A DNA stretch of 43,416 bases from Rhodoferax sp. (GCF_028714215.1 NZ_JAQTMS010000035.1:1-43416), one strand, 5' to 3'; counted from the stretch's first letter, positions 15,806 through 24,850 are shown. The notes: generated from the letters alone by a model not told the origin. Made by a program: numbers and translations.

Positions 15806-17322
15806 GCCAAGGCGCAGCCGCCGGCGCGGCGATCGACCCGCACAGCGTCAAGCACCGGGGCATGATCACCTTGGCCATCATGCTGGCCACCATCATGCAG
15901 GCGCTAGACACCACCATCGCCAATGTCGCGCTGCCCCACATGCAGGGCAGCTTGCAGGCCTCGCAGGACCAGATCACCTGGGTCCTGACCTCCTACATCG
16001 TGGCGGCGGCCATTGCCACGCCGCTGACCGGCTGGCTGTGTGCGAAATGGGGCCGCAAACAGGTGTTCCTGGCGGCGGTAGTCGGTTTCACGCTGGCCTC
16101 GGCCTTGTGCGGACTGGCCGGCTCGCTGTTGCAGATCGTGGCGGCGCGGCTGTTGCAGGGGGTCTTCGGTGCCGCCCTGGTGCCCTTGTCGCAAGCGGTG
16201 CTGCTGGATATCAACCCGCGGGAGAAAGTCGGTCAGGCGATGGCGCTGTGGGGCGCCGGCATCATGGTCGGGCCGATTCTGGGCCCCATGCTGGGTGGCT
16301 GGCTGACCGAGTACTACGACTGGCGCTGGGTCTTCTACATCAACCTGCCGGTGGGGGTGATGGCCATTTACGGCATCGCCCGCTATCTGCCCGAGACCCG
16401 GCCGGCGGCGGTGCGGCTGGACCAGTTCGGCTTCATCACCTTGAGTCTGGGGGTCGGCTTGCTGCAACTGTTCCTGGACCGTGGTGAACAACTTGACTGG
16501 TTCAACTCGATCGAGATCCGCACCGAGGCGATTGCTTCCTTGCTGGCGTTTGCGTTCTTCAGCGTCCACACCTGGACCTCGGCCGGGGACTCGTTCCTGA
16601 ACAAGGCGCTGTTGCGCGATCGCAATTTCCTGATCGGCGTGCTGTTGGCCTTTATCGTCGGCCTGATCCTGTACGCCAACATGGCCTTGCAGCCCTCCTT
16701 GCTGCAAGGCCTGATGAACTATCCGATCGTGTTCACCGGCATGGTGATGGCGCCGCGCGGCGTCGGCACCATGCTGGCGATGATGCTGGTGGGCCGCCTG
16801 ATCCATCGCATCGACGTACGCGCCATCATGGCTTGCGGCTTTGCGCTGACCGCTTTTTCACTGTATTTGATGACGCTCATCACGCTGGACATGGACGGCA
16901 CGCTGATTGTTGTTTCGGGCGCCATTCAAGGCCTGGGCATCGGCTTTACCTTCGTCCCCCTGAGCACCGTGGCCTTCTCGACGCTGGCGCCCAGTCTGCG
17001 CAACGACGGCACGCCGATCTACAGCCTGTTGCGCAATATCGGCTCCAGCGCCGGCATCTCGATCGTGCAGGCAATGCTGAGCCAGGGCACGGCGCGCGCC
17101 CATGCCCAGTTGAGCGAGGCCATCACGCCGTATTCCGCCGCGCTGCAAAATCTGCCGCCGCTGCTCAGCGCGCAATCGCCGACCGGCCTTGCGCTGTTGA
17201 ACATGGAGGTCAATCGGCAAGCCGCCATGATCGGCTACCTGGGCGACTTTCACGTGATGTTGTGGCTCACCTTGCTGGCCATGCCGACGCTGCTGTTGCT
17301 GCGCAAGCCAGCGGCTGCCTGA
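15802..17322 (+). CDS. DHA2-family drug efflux transporter (EmrB/QacA type)
   Basis: The 506-residue protein has 14 predicted helices and the DHA2 motifs: motif D-like ALDTTIANVALPHMQ in helix 1, the antiporter loop GWLCAKWGRKQVFL, ARLLQGVFGAALVPLSQA and the motif C-like GPILGPMLGGWLTE. These transporters extrude hydrophobic drugs in exchange for protons. Many EmrB proteins work with an EmrA periplasmic adaptor and an outer-membrane channel, but neither is encoded here. The overlap with marR indicates ligand-induced expression. Confidence 0.92.
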   Translation: MSQGAAAGAAIDPHSVKHRGMITLAIMLATIMQALDTTIANVALPHMQGSLQASQDQITWVLTSYIVAAAIATPLTGWLCAKWGRKQVFLAAVVGFTLASALCGLAGSLLQIVAARLLQGVFGAALVPLSQAVLLDINPREKVGQAMALWGAGIMVGPILGPMLGGWLTEYYDWRWVFYINLPVGVMAIYGIARYLPETRPAAVRLDQFGFITLSLGVGLLQLFLDRGEQLDWFNSIEIRTEAIASLLAFAFFSVHTWTSAGDSFLNKALLRDRNFLIGVLLAFIVGLILYANMALQPSLLQGLMNYPIVFTGMVMAPRGVGTMLAMMLVGRLIHRIDVRAIMACGFALTAFSLYLMTLITLDMDGTLIVVSGAIQGLGIGFTFVPLSTVAFSTLAPSLRNDGTPIYSLLRNIGSSAGISIVQAMLSQGTARAHAQLSEAITPYSAALQNLPPLLSAQSPTGLALLNMEVNRQAAMIGYLGDFHVMLWLTLLAMPTLLLLRKPAAA

Positions 17323-17419
17323 AGAGTCTGATGACGGCGGCGCCGCTGGCTACACTGGGGGCGCGCCCATTCGCGCTCAAATCCGTCAAACCATGAAACC
17401 AGTTGGGGGCCGACCTTCG

Positions 17420-18037
17420 ATGTCAGACGAAATTCATTCTTATGAGCCCCGCCTGGGGCACGGCTTGCGGCATGACCCGTTCAATGCCATTGTCGGACCG
17501 CGTCCGATCGGCTGGATCTCCAGCATGAATTCGAGCGGGCAACTCAATCTTGCGCCGTACAGCTTCTTCAACGCCTTCAATTACGTGCCGCCCATCATCG
17601 GTTTTGCCAGCGTCGGTCGCAAGGACACGCTGCGCAATGTCCAGCAGACGGGCGAGTTCGTCTGGAACCTGGTGACGCAGCCGCTGGCCGAGGCCATGAA
17701 CCAGACCTGCGCCGCGGTCGCTCCGGAGGTGAGCGAGTTCGAACTGGCCGGCCTGACGCCCCTGGCCTCGCGCCTGGTGCAGCCGCCCAGGGTGGCCCAG
17801 AGCCCCGTTGCGTTCGAGTGCAAGGCCACTCAGATCGTTCAATTGCAGGGCGCCGACGGAGCCCAGGTTTCGACCTGGCTGGTGCTGGGCGAAGTGGTGG
17901 CGGTGCACATCCGCAAGGACTTGATCGTCGATGGAATCTACGACACGGCGCGCGCCGGGCACGTGTTGCGCGGCGGCGGGCCGGCCGACTATTTCACGGT
18001 CGGCCCGGCGCAGCTGTTTCGCATGGTTCGGCCGTAA
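17420..18037 (+). CDS. flavin reductase-like (FMN-binding split-barrel) protein
   Basis: The 205-residue protein has the flavin-reductase-like split barrel: NAIVGPRPIGWISSMNSSGQLNLAPYSFFNAFNYVPPIIGFASVGRKDT. These residues bind FMN, and RPIGWISS is the signature of the family that includes NADH:FMN oxidoreductase components and flavoredoxins. The C-terminal YDTARAGHVLRGGGPADYFTV is also typical. The start ATG 17420 matches relatives (MSDEIHSYEP) better than ATG 17393. It sits between two efflux pumps, so a redox role in handling the exported compound is possible but inferred. Confidence 0.87.
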   Translation: MSDEIHSYEPRLGHGLRHDPFNAIVGPRPIGWISSMNSSGQLNLAPYSFFNAFNYVPPIIGFASVGRKDTLRNVQQTGEFVWNLVTQPLAEAMNQTCAAVAPEVSEFELAGLTPLASRLVQPPRVAQSPVAFECKATQIVQLQGADGAQVSTWLVLGEVVAVHIRKDLIVDGIYDTARAGHVLRGGGPADYFTVGPAQLFRMVRP

Positions 18038-18054
18038 CTGCAGCCGATCGCGCC

Positions 18055-19494
18055 ATGAAAATTCCAGACGTCAGTGCCAAGGAGCAAAAGGAGCTCAACG
18101 CGCTGCTGTGGCTGGTGGCCTGCGGATTCTTCATGCAGACGCTGGACGCCACCATCGTCAACACCGCCTTGCCGGCGATGGCGCGCAGCCTGGGCGAGAG
18201 TCCGCTGCGCATGCAGTCGGTGGTGGTGGCCTACTCGCTCACCATGGCCATGCTGATTCCGGCGTCGGGCTGGATCGCCGACCGCTTCGGCACGCGCCGC
18301 GTCTACGTCAGCGCCATCGCCGTGTTTGTGGTCGGCTCGCTGCTGTGCGCGGCCTCGCACAGTGTCAGTCAACTGGTGGCGGCGCGGGTGGTGCAGGGCA
18401 TGGGTGGTGCGCTGCTGCTGCCGGTCGGCCGGCTTTCGGTGTTGCGCTCGTTTCCCCGGAGTCACTTCCTGCCGGCCATGAGTTTTGTCGCCATTCCCGG
18501 TCTGATCGGCCCGCTGCTGGGCCCGACCCTGGGCGGCTGGCTGGTCGAGGTGGCGTCCTGGCACTGGATCTTCCTGATCAACGTGCCGGTGGGTGTGTTC
18601 GGCGCCGTTGCCACGCTGCGGTACATGCGCGGCTCTGCGCTGGAGCGGGTGGCGCGCTTCGACGCGATCGGCTACCTGCTGCTGGCCTTTGGCATGGTGT
18701 GTGTTTCGCTGGCGCTCGACGGCCTGTCCAGTCTGGGTTTGCAGCAGGCCGGCGTGCTGGTGCTGCTGATCTTCGGCTTGGCCAGTCTCAGCGCCTACTG
18801 GCTGCACGCCGCGCGCCACCACGATCCGCTTTTTTCGCCGGACCTGTTCTCGATCCCGACGCTCAGCGTGGGGCTGCTGGGCAATCTGTTTTCGCGGCTG
18901 GGCAGTTCCTGCATGCCCTTGCTGGTGCCGCTGCTGCTGCAGGTCAGCATGGGCTATTCGCCGTTCCACGCGGGCCTGATGATGCTGCCCGTGGCGCTGG
19001 CCGCGATGACGGTCAAGCGCCTGGTCACGACCTTGATTACCGGCGCCGGCTACCGGCGCGTGCTGGTCGTCAACACCATGCTGCTGGGCTTGCTCATGGC
19101 CAGCTTCGCGCTGGCCACGCCGGAGCAGCCGTGGTGGGTGCATTCGCTGCATCTGGCCTGTTTTGGCGCCGTCAATTCGCTGCAGTTCACGGCCATGAAT
19201 ACCTTGACGCTGAAGGATCTGGACCCGGTCCATGCCGGCAGTGGCAATGCCTTGCTGTCGATGGTGCAGATGCTCGCCATCAGCATGGGCGTGGCCAGCG
19301 CCGGCGGCGTGCTGGCTGCCTTCAGCGGTTTGTTTGGCAGTGACAGCGCGGCGCACACGCTGCAGGCCTTCCATGCGACCTTTGTCTGCATGGGGCTTAT
19401 CACGCTGGCCTCGGCCAGCATCTTCTGGCAGTTGACGCCGCGGGAGAGCGAGGTGCCGAAGTCCCATCCACCCGATCTGTCCGACAACGCTTGA
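18055..19494 (+). CDS. DHA2-family efflux transporter, MdtD-like
   Basis: The 479-residue protein is a second 14-helix DHA2 transporter: QTLDATIVNTALPAMARSLGESPLRMQSVV, the loop SGWIADRFGTRRVYV and GPLLGPTLGGWLVEV. Length and the helix-1 sequence resemble E. coli MdtD (471 residues). It is quite different in sequence from the pump at 15802-17322, so this is not a recent duplication. The start ATG 18055 is 17 bases after the flavin reductase stop. The substrate is unknown. Confidence 0.88.
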   Translation: MKIPDVSAKEQKELNALLWLVACGFFMQTLDATIVNTALPAMARSLGESPLRMQSVVVAYSLTMAMLIPASGWIADRFGTRRVYVSAIAVFVVGSLLCAASHSVSQLVAARVVQGMGGALLLPVGRLSVLRSFPRSHFLPAMSFVAIPGLIGPLLGPTLGGWLVEVASWHWIFLINVPVGVFGAVATLRYMRGSALERVARFDAIGYLLLAFGMVCVSLALDGLSSLGLQQAGVLVLLIFGLASLSAYWLHAARHHDPLFSPDLFSIPTLSVGLLGNLFSRLGSSCMPLLVPLLLQVSMGYSPFHAGLMMLPVALAAMTVKRLVTTLITGAGYRRVLVVNTMLLGLLMASFALATPEQPWWVHSLHLACFGAVNSLQFTAMNTLTLKDLDPVHAGSGNALLSMVQMLAISMGVASAGGVLAAFSGLFGSDSAAHTLQAFHATFVCMGLITLASASIFWQLTPRESEVPKSHPPDLSDNA

Positions 19495-19500
19495 CCCCGC

Positions 19501-20169
19501 ATGATGACACTGTTCCATTGCATGAGTGCCCGTTCCTTTCGCCCCTTGTGGATGCTGGAGGAACTGGGCCTGCCTTACGTTTTGAAGATGCTGCCGTTCC
19601 CGCCGCGCGTGCTGGCGCGCGACTACCTGGGGATCAATCCGTTGGGCACGGTGCCGGCTTTTTTCGATGGCGAGGTTGCCATGACCGAGTCCGCGGCGAT
19701 CTGTCACTATCTGGCCAGTCGCGACGGCCCGTCACGGCTCTGCGTTGCGCCGGGCGATCCGGAGTACGGCAACTTTCTCAACTGGCTGCATTTCGGTGAG
19801 GCGACGCTGACCTGTCCGCAAACCATCGTCCTGCGCTACGGACGTTTCGAGCCGCCGGCGCGCCGTCTGCCGCAGGCCGCGGAAGACTACCGGCGCTGGT
19901 TCCTGGCCCGCTTGAAAGGCCTCAGCCCGGTGCTGGCGCGCCGTTCCTACCTGTGCGGCGAACATTTGACGGCAGCCGATATTGCGGTCGGCTATGCCCT
20001 GCTGCTGGCAAGTTACCTGGACCTGGTCGAAAGTTTCCCACTTGCAGTGCAGGACTACTGGCAACGTCTGCAAGCCGGCGCCGGCTACCAGCGGGCGATG
20101 AGTGCGCAGTTGCAGGCAGCGGTGGAGCAGGGTGTTTCAACCACGCCGGCACCGCTGGCAAATTATTGA
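19501..20169 (+). CDS. glutathione S-transferase family protein
   Basis: The 222-residue protein has a thioredoxin-like N-terminal domain (MTLFHCMSARSFRPLWMLEELGLPY) with the cis-Pro GTVPAFF and the glutathione-contact MTESAAICHYLA, then an all-helical C-terminal domain with the N-capping box YLCGEHLTAADIAVGYAL. The Ser in MSARSFR is the likely thiol-activating residue. It is the last gene of the marR-pump operon, seven bases after the second pump, suggesting conjugation of electrophiles before export. Confidence 0.92.
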   Translation: MMTLFHCMSARSFRPLWMLEELGLPYVLKMLPFPPRVLARDYLGINPLGTVPAFFDGEVAMTESAAICHYLASRDGPSRLCVAPGDPEYGNFLNWLHFGEATLTCPQTIVLRYGRFEPPARRLPQAAEDYRRWFLARLKGLSPVLARRSYLCGEHLTAADIAVGYALLLASYLDLVESFPLAVQDYWQRLQAGAGYQRAMSAQLQAAVEQGVSTTPAPLANY

Positions 20170-20218
20170 GATTTCCTGAAAGGGTGACCTGCCAAACCTC
20201 CGTTCAGCATAGTGGGAG

Positions 20219-20304
20219 GATCAGGCTGGTGGGGCACTCAGCTCCGTGTCCCCCGCCCTGCGGGCTCCTCCTTTACCTGCGCTGAGCGCCCCACCAACCT
20301 GATC
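20219..20304. repeat. large imperfect hairpin with 24-bp arms
   Basis: Bases 20219-20242 and 20281-20304 are complementary at 22 of 24 positions (arms begin GATCAGG and end CCTGATC). The two mismatches would be G-U wobbles in RNA made from the - strand. The 38-base loop itself contains CCCGC-CCT-GCGGG. It lies 50 bases downstream of the GST gene in a 449-base gap (20170-20618) that holds no gene. It may be a miniature inverted-repeat element or a structured terminator. Confidence 0.75.
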
Positions 20305-20361
20305 TTTCAGCCAGGGTTGGTATGCCCAACGCAAACCACCGACGCTCGCAAAGGGACACGC

Positions 20362-20417
20362 TGTCATGCCGGACTTGATCCGGCATCCATGGATTGCGGG
20401 TCAAGCCCGCAATGACA
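20362..20417. repeat. dispersed double-hairpin repeat, copy 2
   Basis: It has inverted GTCAT/ATGAC ends, the hairpins TGCCGGA/TCCGGCA and TTGCGGG/CCCGCAA, and the central ATCCATGGAT, as in the element at 1624-1702. Stem sequences differ between copies but pairing is kept, and copy 1 has longer arms. It lies in the gene-free stretch between the GST and lipoprotein genes. Confidence 0.75.
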
Positions 20418-20558
20418 ACGTCGCATCCGCTCCTGCGCAACGGTGTCGCGAATTTCGGAACTCACTGAGCTGTCGCGCTCAGGCGCCGTGTTCTTCCGAT
20501 CCCTGCTAGCAACATCGTTTTCGGGTTCCCGGAATTCTTCTTTCGACGCTCTTCCATT

Positions 20559-20590
20559 GAGACTTTTCCGAGACTTTGTATGGCTATATT
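20559..20590 (+). promoter_or_regulatory. OmpR-type direct-repeat box and -10 element of the lipoprotein/protease cluster
   Basis: GAGACTTT occurs at 20559-20566 and again at 20570-20577, exactly 11 bases (one helical turn) apart, as in binding sites of OmpR/PhoB-type regulators. A -10-like TATATT follows at 20585-20590, so the box covers the -35 position, as at activated promoters. The first gene starts at 20619. The same 22-bp box, with one base changed, lies beside the regulator gene at 28572-28593. Confidence 0.65.
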
Positions 20591-20618
20591 CAGCCCCATC
20601 TTTTGAAAGGGGTATTCC

Positions 20619-21203
20619 ATGACAGGTCAACATTGTCGGGGCGCTTCCCACGGAGGCGACCTTCACGAAGGGAGATTGAGCGGCCGATTTGGCAAGGCAC
20701 TGATCGCTGCTGGCATCTCGCTGGCGGCGGCGGGTTGCGCCACCACGCAGCAAGCGCAGAGCGCGATCGAATCCAGATTCATAGGCCAGTCGAGCGACGC
20801 CTTCTTCGCACGCTACGGCATGCCGCTGTCGTCCTTCCCGCTGAACAACAGCACTCTGTACCGCTGGCGCGGCGGCGAGACCTCGGTCCAGATCCCGGCC
20901 GACTACGGCAAGACCGATCCGGCCGCGGCCGGCGTTGGTGCCGGCAAGACCAGGAGCACGACGCAGGTTTCCAACCCGAACCCCAACACCACGATTACCG
21001 AAACCACCACCACAAGTTTCAGCATTGGCGGCTTGCTGTCGCCGCAAGCCTTGCTCTCACCGGCGCGCACGCTGCCGATATTCTGCGAGGCGCAGGTCAC
21101 CGTTGATGCCAAGGGCTTGATCGTTGGCATGCGCATCATGCAGGACACCCGCGGCTTCGGCCTGAGCTTGTCGCGTTGCGCCGAAGTATTCGATGTGAAG
21201 TAA
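20619..21203 (+). CDS. small lipoprotein of unknown function
   Basis: The 194-residue protein has a late signal sequence (AAGISLAAAGCATTQQ), where Cys at about 40 is the likely lipidation site, followed by about 150 residues. A region with many Thr, Asn and Pro (NPNPNTTITETTTTSFSIGG) precedes a final domain with the Cys pair in FCEAQVTVDAKG and LSRCAEVF. I do not recognise the family. ATG 20619 follows GAAAGGGG. The long hydrophilic stretch before the signal helix is unusual, and a downstream start cannot be excluded. It is the first gene of a four-gene cluster preceded by the GAGACTTT box. Confidence 0.6.
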   Translation: MTGQHCRGASHGGDLHEGRLSGRFGKALIAAGISLAAAGCATTQQAQSAIESRFIGQSSDAFFARYGMPLSSFPLNNSTLYRWRGGETSVQIPADYGKTDPAAAGVGAGKTRSTTQVSNPNPNTTITETTTTSFSIGGLLSPQALLSPARTLPIFCEAQVTVDAKGLIVGMRIMQDTRGFGLSLSRCAEVFDVK

Positions 21204-21271
21204 GCGGTGCGCGCATGGCCCGCTGCCAATACGCACCTGTTTCCGAAGGTATTCTTTGAAGGGAGTGTTCC

Positions 21272-22750
21272 ATGAAAAGGCAAAAAGGAAGCCACGGGCT
21301 TGTCGGTCTCGCCTGGGGATTTGGGTTGGCACTGTTGCTGTCGGCCTGTGGCGGTGGCGCCGGCAGCCCGAAGGTCAAGGCCGCCATGCTGGGAAAAGTG
21401 GCGGGTGTTCTGGCCGACAACGTGGACAACGCGTTTATCCCGGACGCCGACCCGGCGACTTCCACCGCCCCCGTCGTCATTGGTGAGGTGGTCTGGAATG
21501 ACAGCTTCATTGTTTCCATCAAGAATGCTTTTGATGCGGGCCGGCCGATTGCCCTGGTCCATGCCAGCCTGGACGATATCGACATGTTGCGAAAAGTTGT
21601 CGGTTTTCCGGGCGACTTCGTGCTGCCGGACGGCTTTACCCAGGTTGACATCTATGGGGTCGACAGAGACATTGATGGAAATATTTACGACGTCGTGATC
21701 TTCCCTAATTCGAACCTGCCGGCCGCAACGGAGGTCAAGTATTCCCTGGACCCGGTCACGCAAGCCAGCACGCCGGTGGCTAGCAGAAGCGTTCCGGTGG
21801 ACAACCCGGATGACGAACAGAAACAACAGCAGCGCGTGAACGATCTCTCGGCCTGGTTCAAGGAAGATGCACCGCGTGATGTGAAGGCGAGGCAGGCAGC
21901 CGCGCACCCAAGGGCCGCCTTGGCGGCTTCACTGGGGGGCTACGACCTGGCGGCCAATGCCAAGTCGTTCGCCCGGACCTATGTCTTCAACCACGGAAAT
22001 AATCGCCACCAAGTCACCAACAGGGTGTGGTCGGCCCACGATGACGTGAACAATGAAGACATTTTCTATATCCGGCAGACCGGCCTGTTTGCCGCCGCGG
22101 CGGAAGTGATTTACGACACCGGCTACCGTCGCGGCATGTATGCCACGGCTTACAAAGTGGCAAATTATGTTCCCGATCTGCTGAACAATAATTCACAGCT
22201 GCAACTGGTCATGAACAATCCAGCGACCCATGAAGGCAAGGTCAGTGTCGACGTCGGAGTCGATCTCAAGCTGGACGGCAAGTTTGGGGTCGACGCGAAG
22301 GCCGACGGCAAAGGACCTAGCGCCGGCGGGGATCTGGGTGTCTCCGGTGGCATCGCCATCAAGAATTCCCTCAAATACGATATCCCGGATGTGACCGTGA
22401 CCAACAAGTCGGGGATGCGCATCAACGACGCGAATTGGGACTTCACGATTCGAAAACCCGGCTACATCTGGAATCCACTGTGCCGGTGGTTCTCCCTGCA
22501 GGACATTCCGCCGCTCGGCAAAGGCACCTTCCAACCGGCCACCGAATGGGTTTGGCGTGTCAGCAAGGAAGGCAGGCAGAGATACCCCGCAGGCTTGCCG
22601 ATCCAGACCGATTTTTATGCGGAGATCGGCGAAACCTCGTTGGGCTTTCTGGAATTTACGCTGTGCGAGGCTTTTAGAAAAGAAGGCTCGACCGGCCGAC
22701 TCGGTGCTCAAATGACGGCTCCGTGGCCGCCCGTGGTGGCCATGCCCTGA
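21272..22750 (+). CDS. lipoprotein resembling pore-forming cytolysins
   Basis: The 492-residue protein has a signal peptide with lipobox LLSAC (Cys at about 26). An N-terminal region (GRPIALVHASLDDIDMLRKVVGF) is followed by a central domain with FIRQ/YIRQTGLF and a Gly-rich alternating stretch (VSVDVGVDLKLDGKFGVDAK ... GGDLGVSGG). It ends in a Trp/Pro-rich part (IWNPLCRWFSL, ATEWVWRVS). The order of a pro-domain-like segment, an amphipathic glycine-rich pre-stem and an aromatic rim-like region recalls Vibrio cholerae cytolysin/leukocidin-type beta pore formers. This is pattern comparison only. GAAGGGAG precedes ATG 21272. The gene is followed by a subtilase that could be its processing protease. 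Confidence 0.4.
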   Translation: MKRQKGSHGLVGLAWGFGLALLLSACGGGAGSPKVKAAMLGKVAGVLADNVDNAFIPDADPATSTAPVVIGEVVWNDSFIVSIKNAFDAGRPIALVHASLDDIDMLRKVVGFPGDFVLPDGFTQVDIYGVDRDIDGNIYDVVIFPNSNLPAATEVKYSLDPVTQASTPVASRSVPVDNPDDEQKQQQRVNDLSAWFKEDAPRDVKARQAAAHPRAALAASLGGYDLAANAKSFARTYVFNHGNNRHQVTNRVWSAHDDVNNEDIFYIRQTGLFAAAAEVIYDTGYRRGMYATAYKVANYVPDLLNNNSQLQLVMNNPATHEGKVSVDVGVDLKLDGKFGVDAKADGKGPSAGGDLGVSGGIAIKNSLKYDIPDVTVTNKSGMRINDANWDFTIRKPGYIWNPLCRWFSLQDIPPLGKGTFQPATEWVWRVSKEGRQRYPAGLPIQTDFYAEIGETSLGFLEFTLCEAFRKEGSTGRLGAQMTAPWPPVVAMP

Positions 22751-22791
22751 GAGTCACCGAATCTTTCAATTGTCTTTTCAGGAGATGGCAC

Positions 22792-24828
22792 ATGAAGAAT
22801 AAATCTTGGCCCGCTTGGGCTCTTGCAACATCACGTCGTTGCCTGGCCGGCATCGCACTGGCCGCGCTGGGCGCCTGTGGCGGTGGTTCCGGTGGCGGCA
22901 CCGGTGCGCTCGACCCGGGCGCCGATCTCGGTGGCGCCGCGCCGACCGGCACCTGCTACGACGGCAACGTTGCCAACAGCGTGGGGAGCGAAGATCCTTT
23001 TTATGCCAATTCCTGGCATCTGAAGAACAGCGGCGCCACGCAAGTCGTTTCAGCTATCGATAACAAGGGTGTGGCGGGGATAGACGCCAAGGTCGAAACC
23101 GTGCACAAGGCGGGCCGTGGCTGTACCGGCAAAGGGGTGACCATTGCGATCGTCGACTCCGCCATGGAAATTGGCCATGAGGACCTTAAAGACAATGTGC
23201 TTGCCGGCAAATCCTGGAACTTCGCGAACAACACCAGCGATCCGAGCCCGGCGTTGAATCAGGCCGAAGGGGACCATGGTACCGCGGTGGCCGGCATTGC
23301 CGCGGCCCGTGGCTGGAACGGCAAGGGTTCCAGGGGGCTGGCCCCGTTGGCTTCGCTGGTGGCCTATCCGGTGCTTAACATCCAGCCCACGGCCACAACC
23401 TCGGAATCCGACGTTGCCTACCTTTCGTTCGGCGCCAAAGCCCTGGCCGACGCCAGCCACGCCGTCACGCCCCTCTTTGGCAATCGCGCCGATGGCGCCA
23501 GCATCTTCAATTTCAGTGTCGGTGCGGACTACGCGGCGCCGCGTGTGGTGATCTCCGACTCGGATACGGCGGGCGAGTTGGCGGCCCAGTACGGCACCAA
23601 AAACCTGCGTGGCGGCCTGGGCGCCCTCTATTTTCAGTCGGCCGGCAATGAGTTCGAGGATATGAAGGGGGTCTTGCCCGACGGCACCGAACTCAAGTTG
23701 AACTGTGCCGTGACCCTGGCCGAAGATGCGGCCATTCTGGGCGGAAAATTGTCCAATCTGGCCGGCATGTCATGTGGCAACTCGAACCAGGAGCCGGCCG
23801 GGAAACCGTATTTCTATCAGGTCGCGGCGATCCACAACACCGGCAAGGCTTCGTCCTATTCAAGTGCCGGCGCCGCCAACTGGATCACCGGCTTTGGTGG
23901 CGAGTACGGACGTGAAGAGCCGGCCATCATCACCACCGACAACAGCACTTGCACCAGTGGCGCCAACAATGTCAATAACCGGGACGGCTTGCTGGCGCAA
24001 TTTGGTGCCATGATCAGCAAGCTGGTGGCCGATCTGTTTGGCGACCCGGCGTCCAAGGACCCGCTGTGCAATTACACCGGTAGCATGAACGGCACCTCGA
24101 GCGCCGCACCCAGCGTCTCCGGCGTGGCGGCGCTGATGCTGGAGGCCAATCCCAAGCTGACCTGGCAGGATGTTGGCTACATTCTTGCCAAGACCGCGCG
24201 CAAGGTCGATCCATTGATTGCTTCGGGCGCCAACGCCGTGACGTTCAGCCGCACGGGCGACACCGATTCCTGGGAGCTGGATGACCCCTGGATCACCAAT
24301 GCGGCCGGCTTCAACTTCCAGAGCCGCTATGGTTTCGGCTTGGTGGACGCCGATGCGGCCGTCAAACTGGCTGCCGCCTATACGGCGCCGGCCGGTCGGC
24401 GAGCGGTTACCTTGACCGCTGGCGGAACCAAGTCGACGTCCGGACTGCACCAGTCGGTGGGCCTGCATTGGTCGATCGCCGAGTTCGCGGATGCCAAGGC
24501 CATGACCGGCCCCATGCGGCTGGAAATGACGCTCACCAACAATACCGGCGTTGACATCAATCCCGGCTTCCTGCAATTCGAACTGCAGAGCACCCAGACC
24601 GGAACCAAGTCGATCGTGCTGCCGGCCTTCACCTCCTGGTATGTAGGCGGGAAAACCTTCAAACTCAAGGATAAGGGGCAGTTGCAATTCAGGTTCCAGA
24701 CCAATGCCTTTTTCGGCGAGGCCATGGCCGGCTATTACAAGGTTCACGTGATCGATTTTTCCGGTGCTTCCGGCGCTCCGGGAAAAACCCTGGACTTCGA
24801 ACCGACCCTGACTTCGTTCAGCCTGTGA
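22792..24828 (+). CDS. kexin-like subtilisin-family serine protease (lipoprotein)
   Basis: The 678-residue protein has a lipobox LGAC followed by a Gly-rich linker, then an S8 catalytic domain. Asp122 lies in IAIVDSAMEIGHED, His162 in GDHGTAVAGIAAA, the oxyanion Asn in FQSAGNE and the nucleophile Ser436 in NGTSSAAPSVSG. The final about 120 residues form a beta-rich domain like the P (Homo B) domain of kexin-type S8B proteases (LHWSIAEF, RLEMTLTNNTGVDI, FRFQTNAFFGE). No I9-type propeptide is visible before the catalytic domain. This matches the Aeromonas sobria serine protease, which folds with a separately encoded chaperone, ORF2. AGGAGA precedes ATG 22792. Confidence 0.88.
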   Translation: MKNKSWPAWALATSRRCLAGIALAALGACGGGSGGGTGALDPGADLGGAAPTGTCYDGNVANSVGSEDPFYANSWHLKNSGATQVVSAIDNKGVAGIDAKVETVHKAGRGCTGKGVTIAIVDSAMEIGHEDLKDNVLAGKSWNFANNTSDPSPALNQAEGDHGTAVAGIAAARGWNGKGSRGLAPLASLVAYPVLNIQPTATTSESDVAYLSFGAKALADASHAVTPLFGNRADGASIFNFSVGADYAAPRVVISDSDTAGELAAQYGTKNLRGGLGALYFQSAGNEFEDMKGVLPDGTELKLNCAVTLAEDAAILGGKLSNLAGMSCGNSNQEPAGKPYFYQVAAIHNTGKASSYSSAGAANWITGFGGEYGREEPAIITTDNSTCTSGANNVNNRDGLLAQFGAMISKLVADLFGDPASKDPLCNYTGSMNGTSSAAPSVSGVAALMLEANPKLTWQDVGYILAKTARKVDPLIASGANAVTFSRTGDTDSWELDDPWITNAAGFNFQSRYGFGLVDADAAVKLAAAYTAPAGRRAVTLTAGGTKSTSGLHQSVGLHWSIAEFADAKAMTGPMRLEMTLTNNTGVDINPGFLQFELQSTQTGTKSIVLPAFTSWYVGGKTFKLKDKGQLQFRFQTNAFFGEAMAGYYKVHVIDFSGASGAPGKTLDFEPTLTSFSL

Positions 24829-24850
24829 AGACACGGCTGGAAAATCGAGG

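Noticed and set aside
17989..19707. 572-codon - strand frame opposite the second efflux pump
   Set aside because: Composition is Gln/His/Arg-rich, and the + strand transporter is unambiguous.
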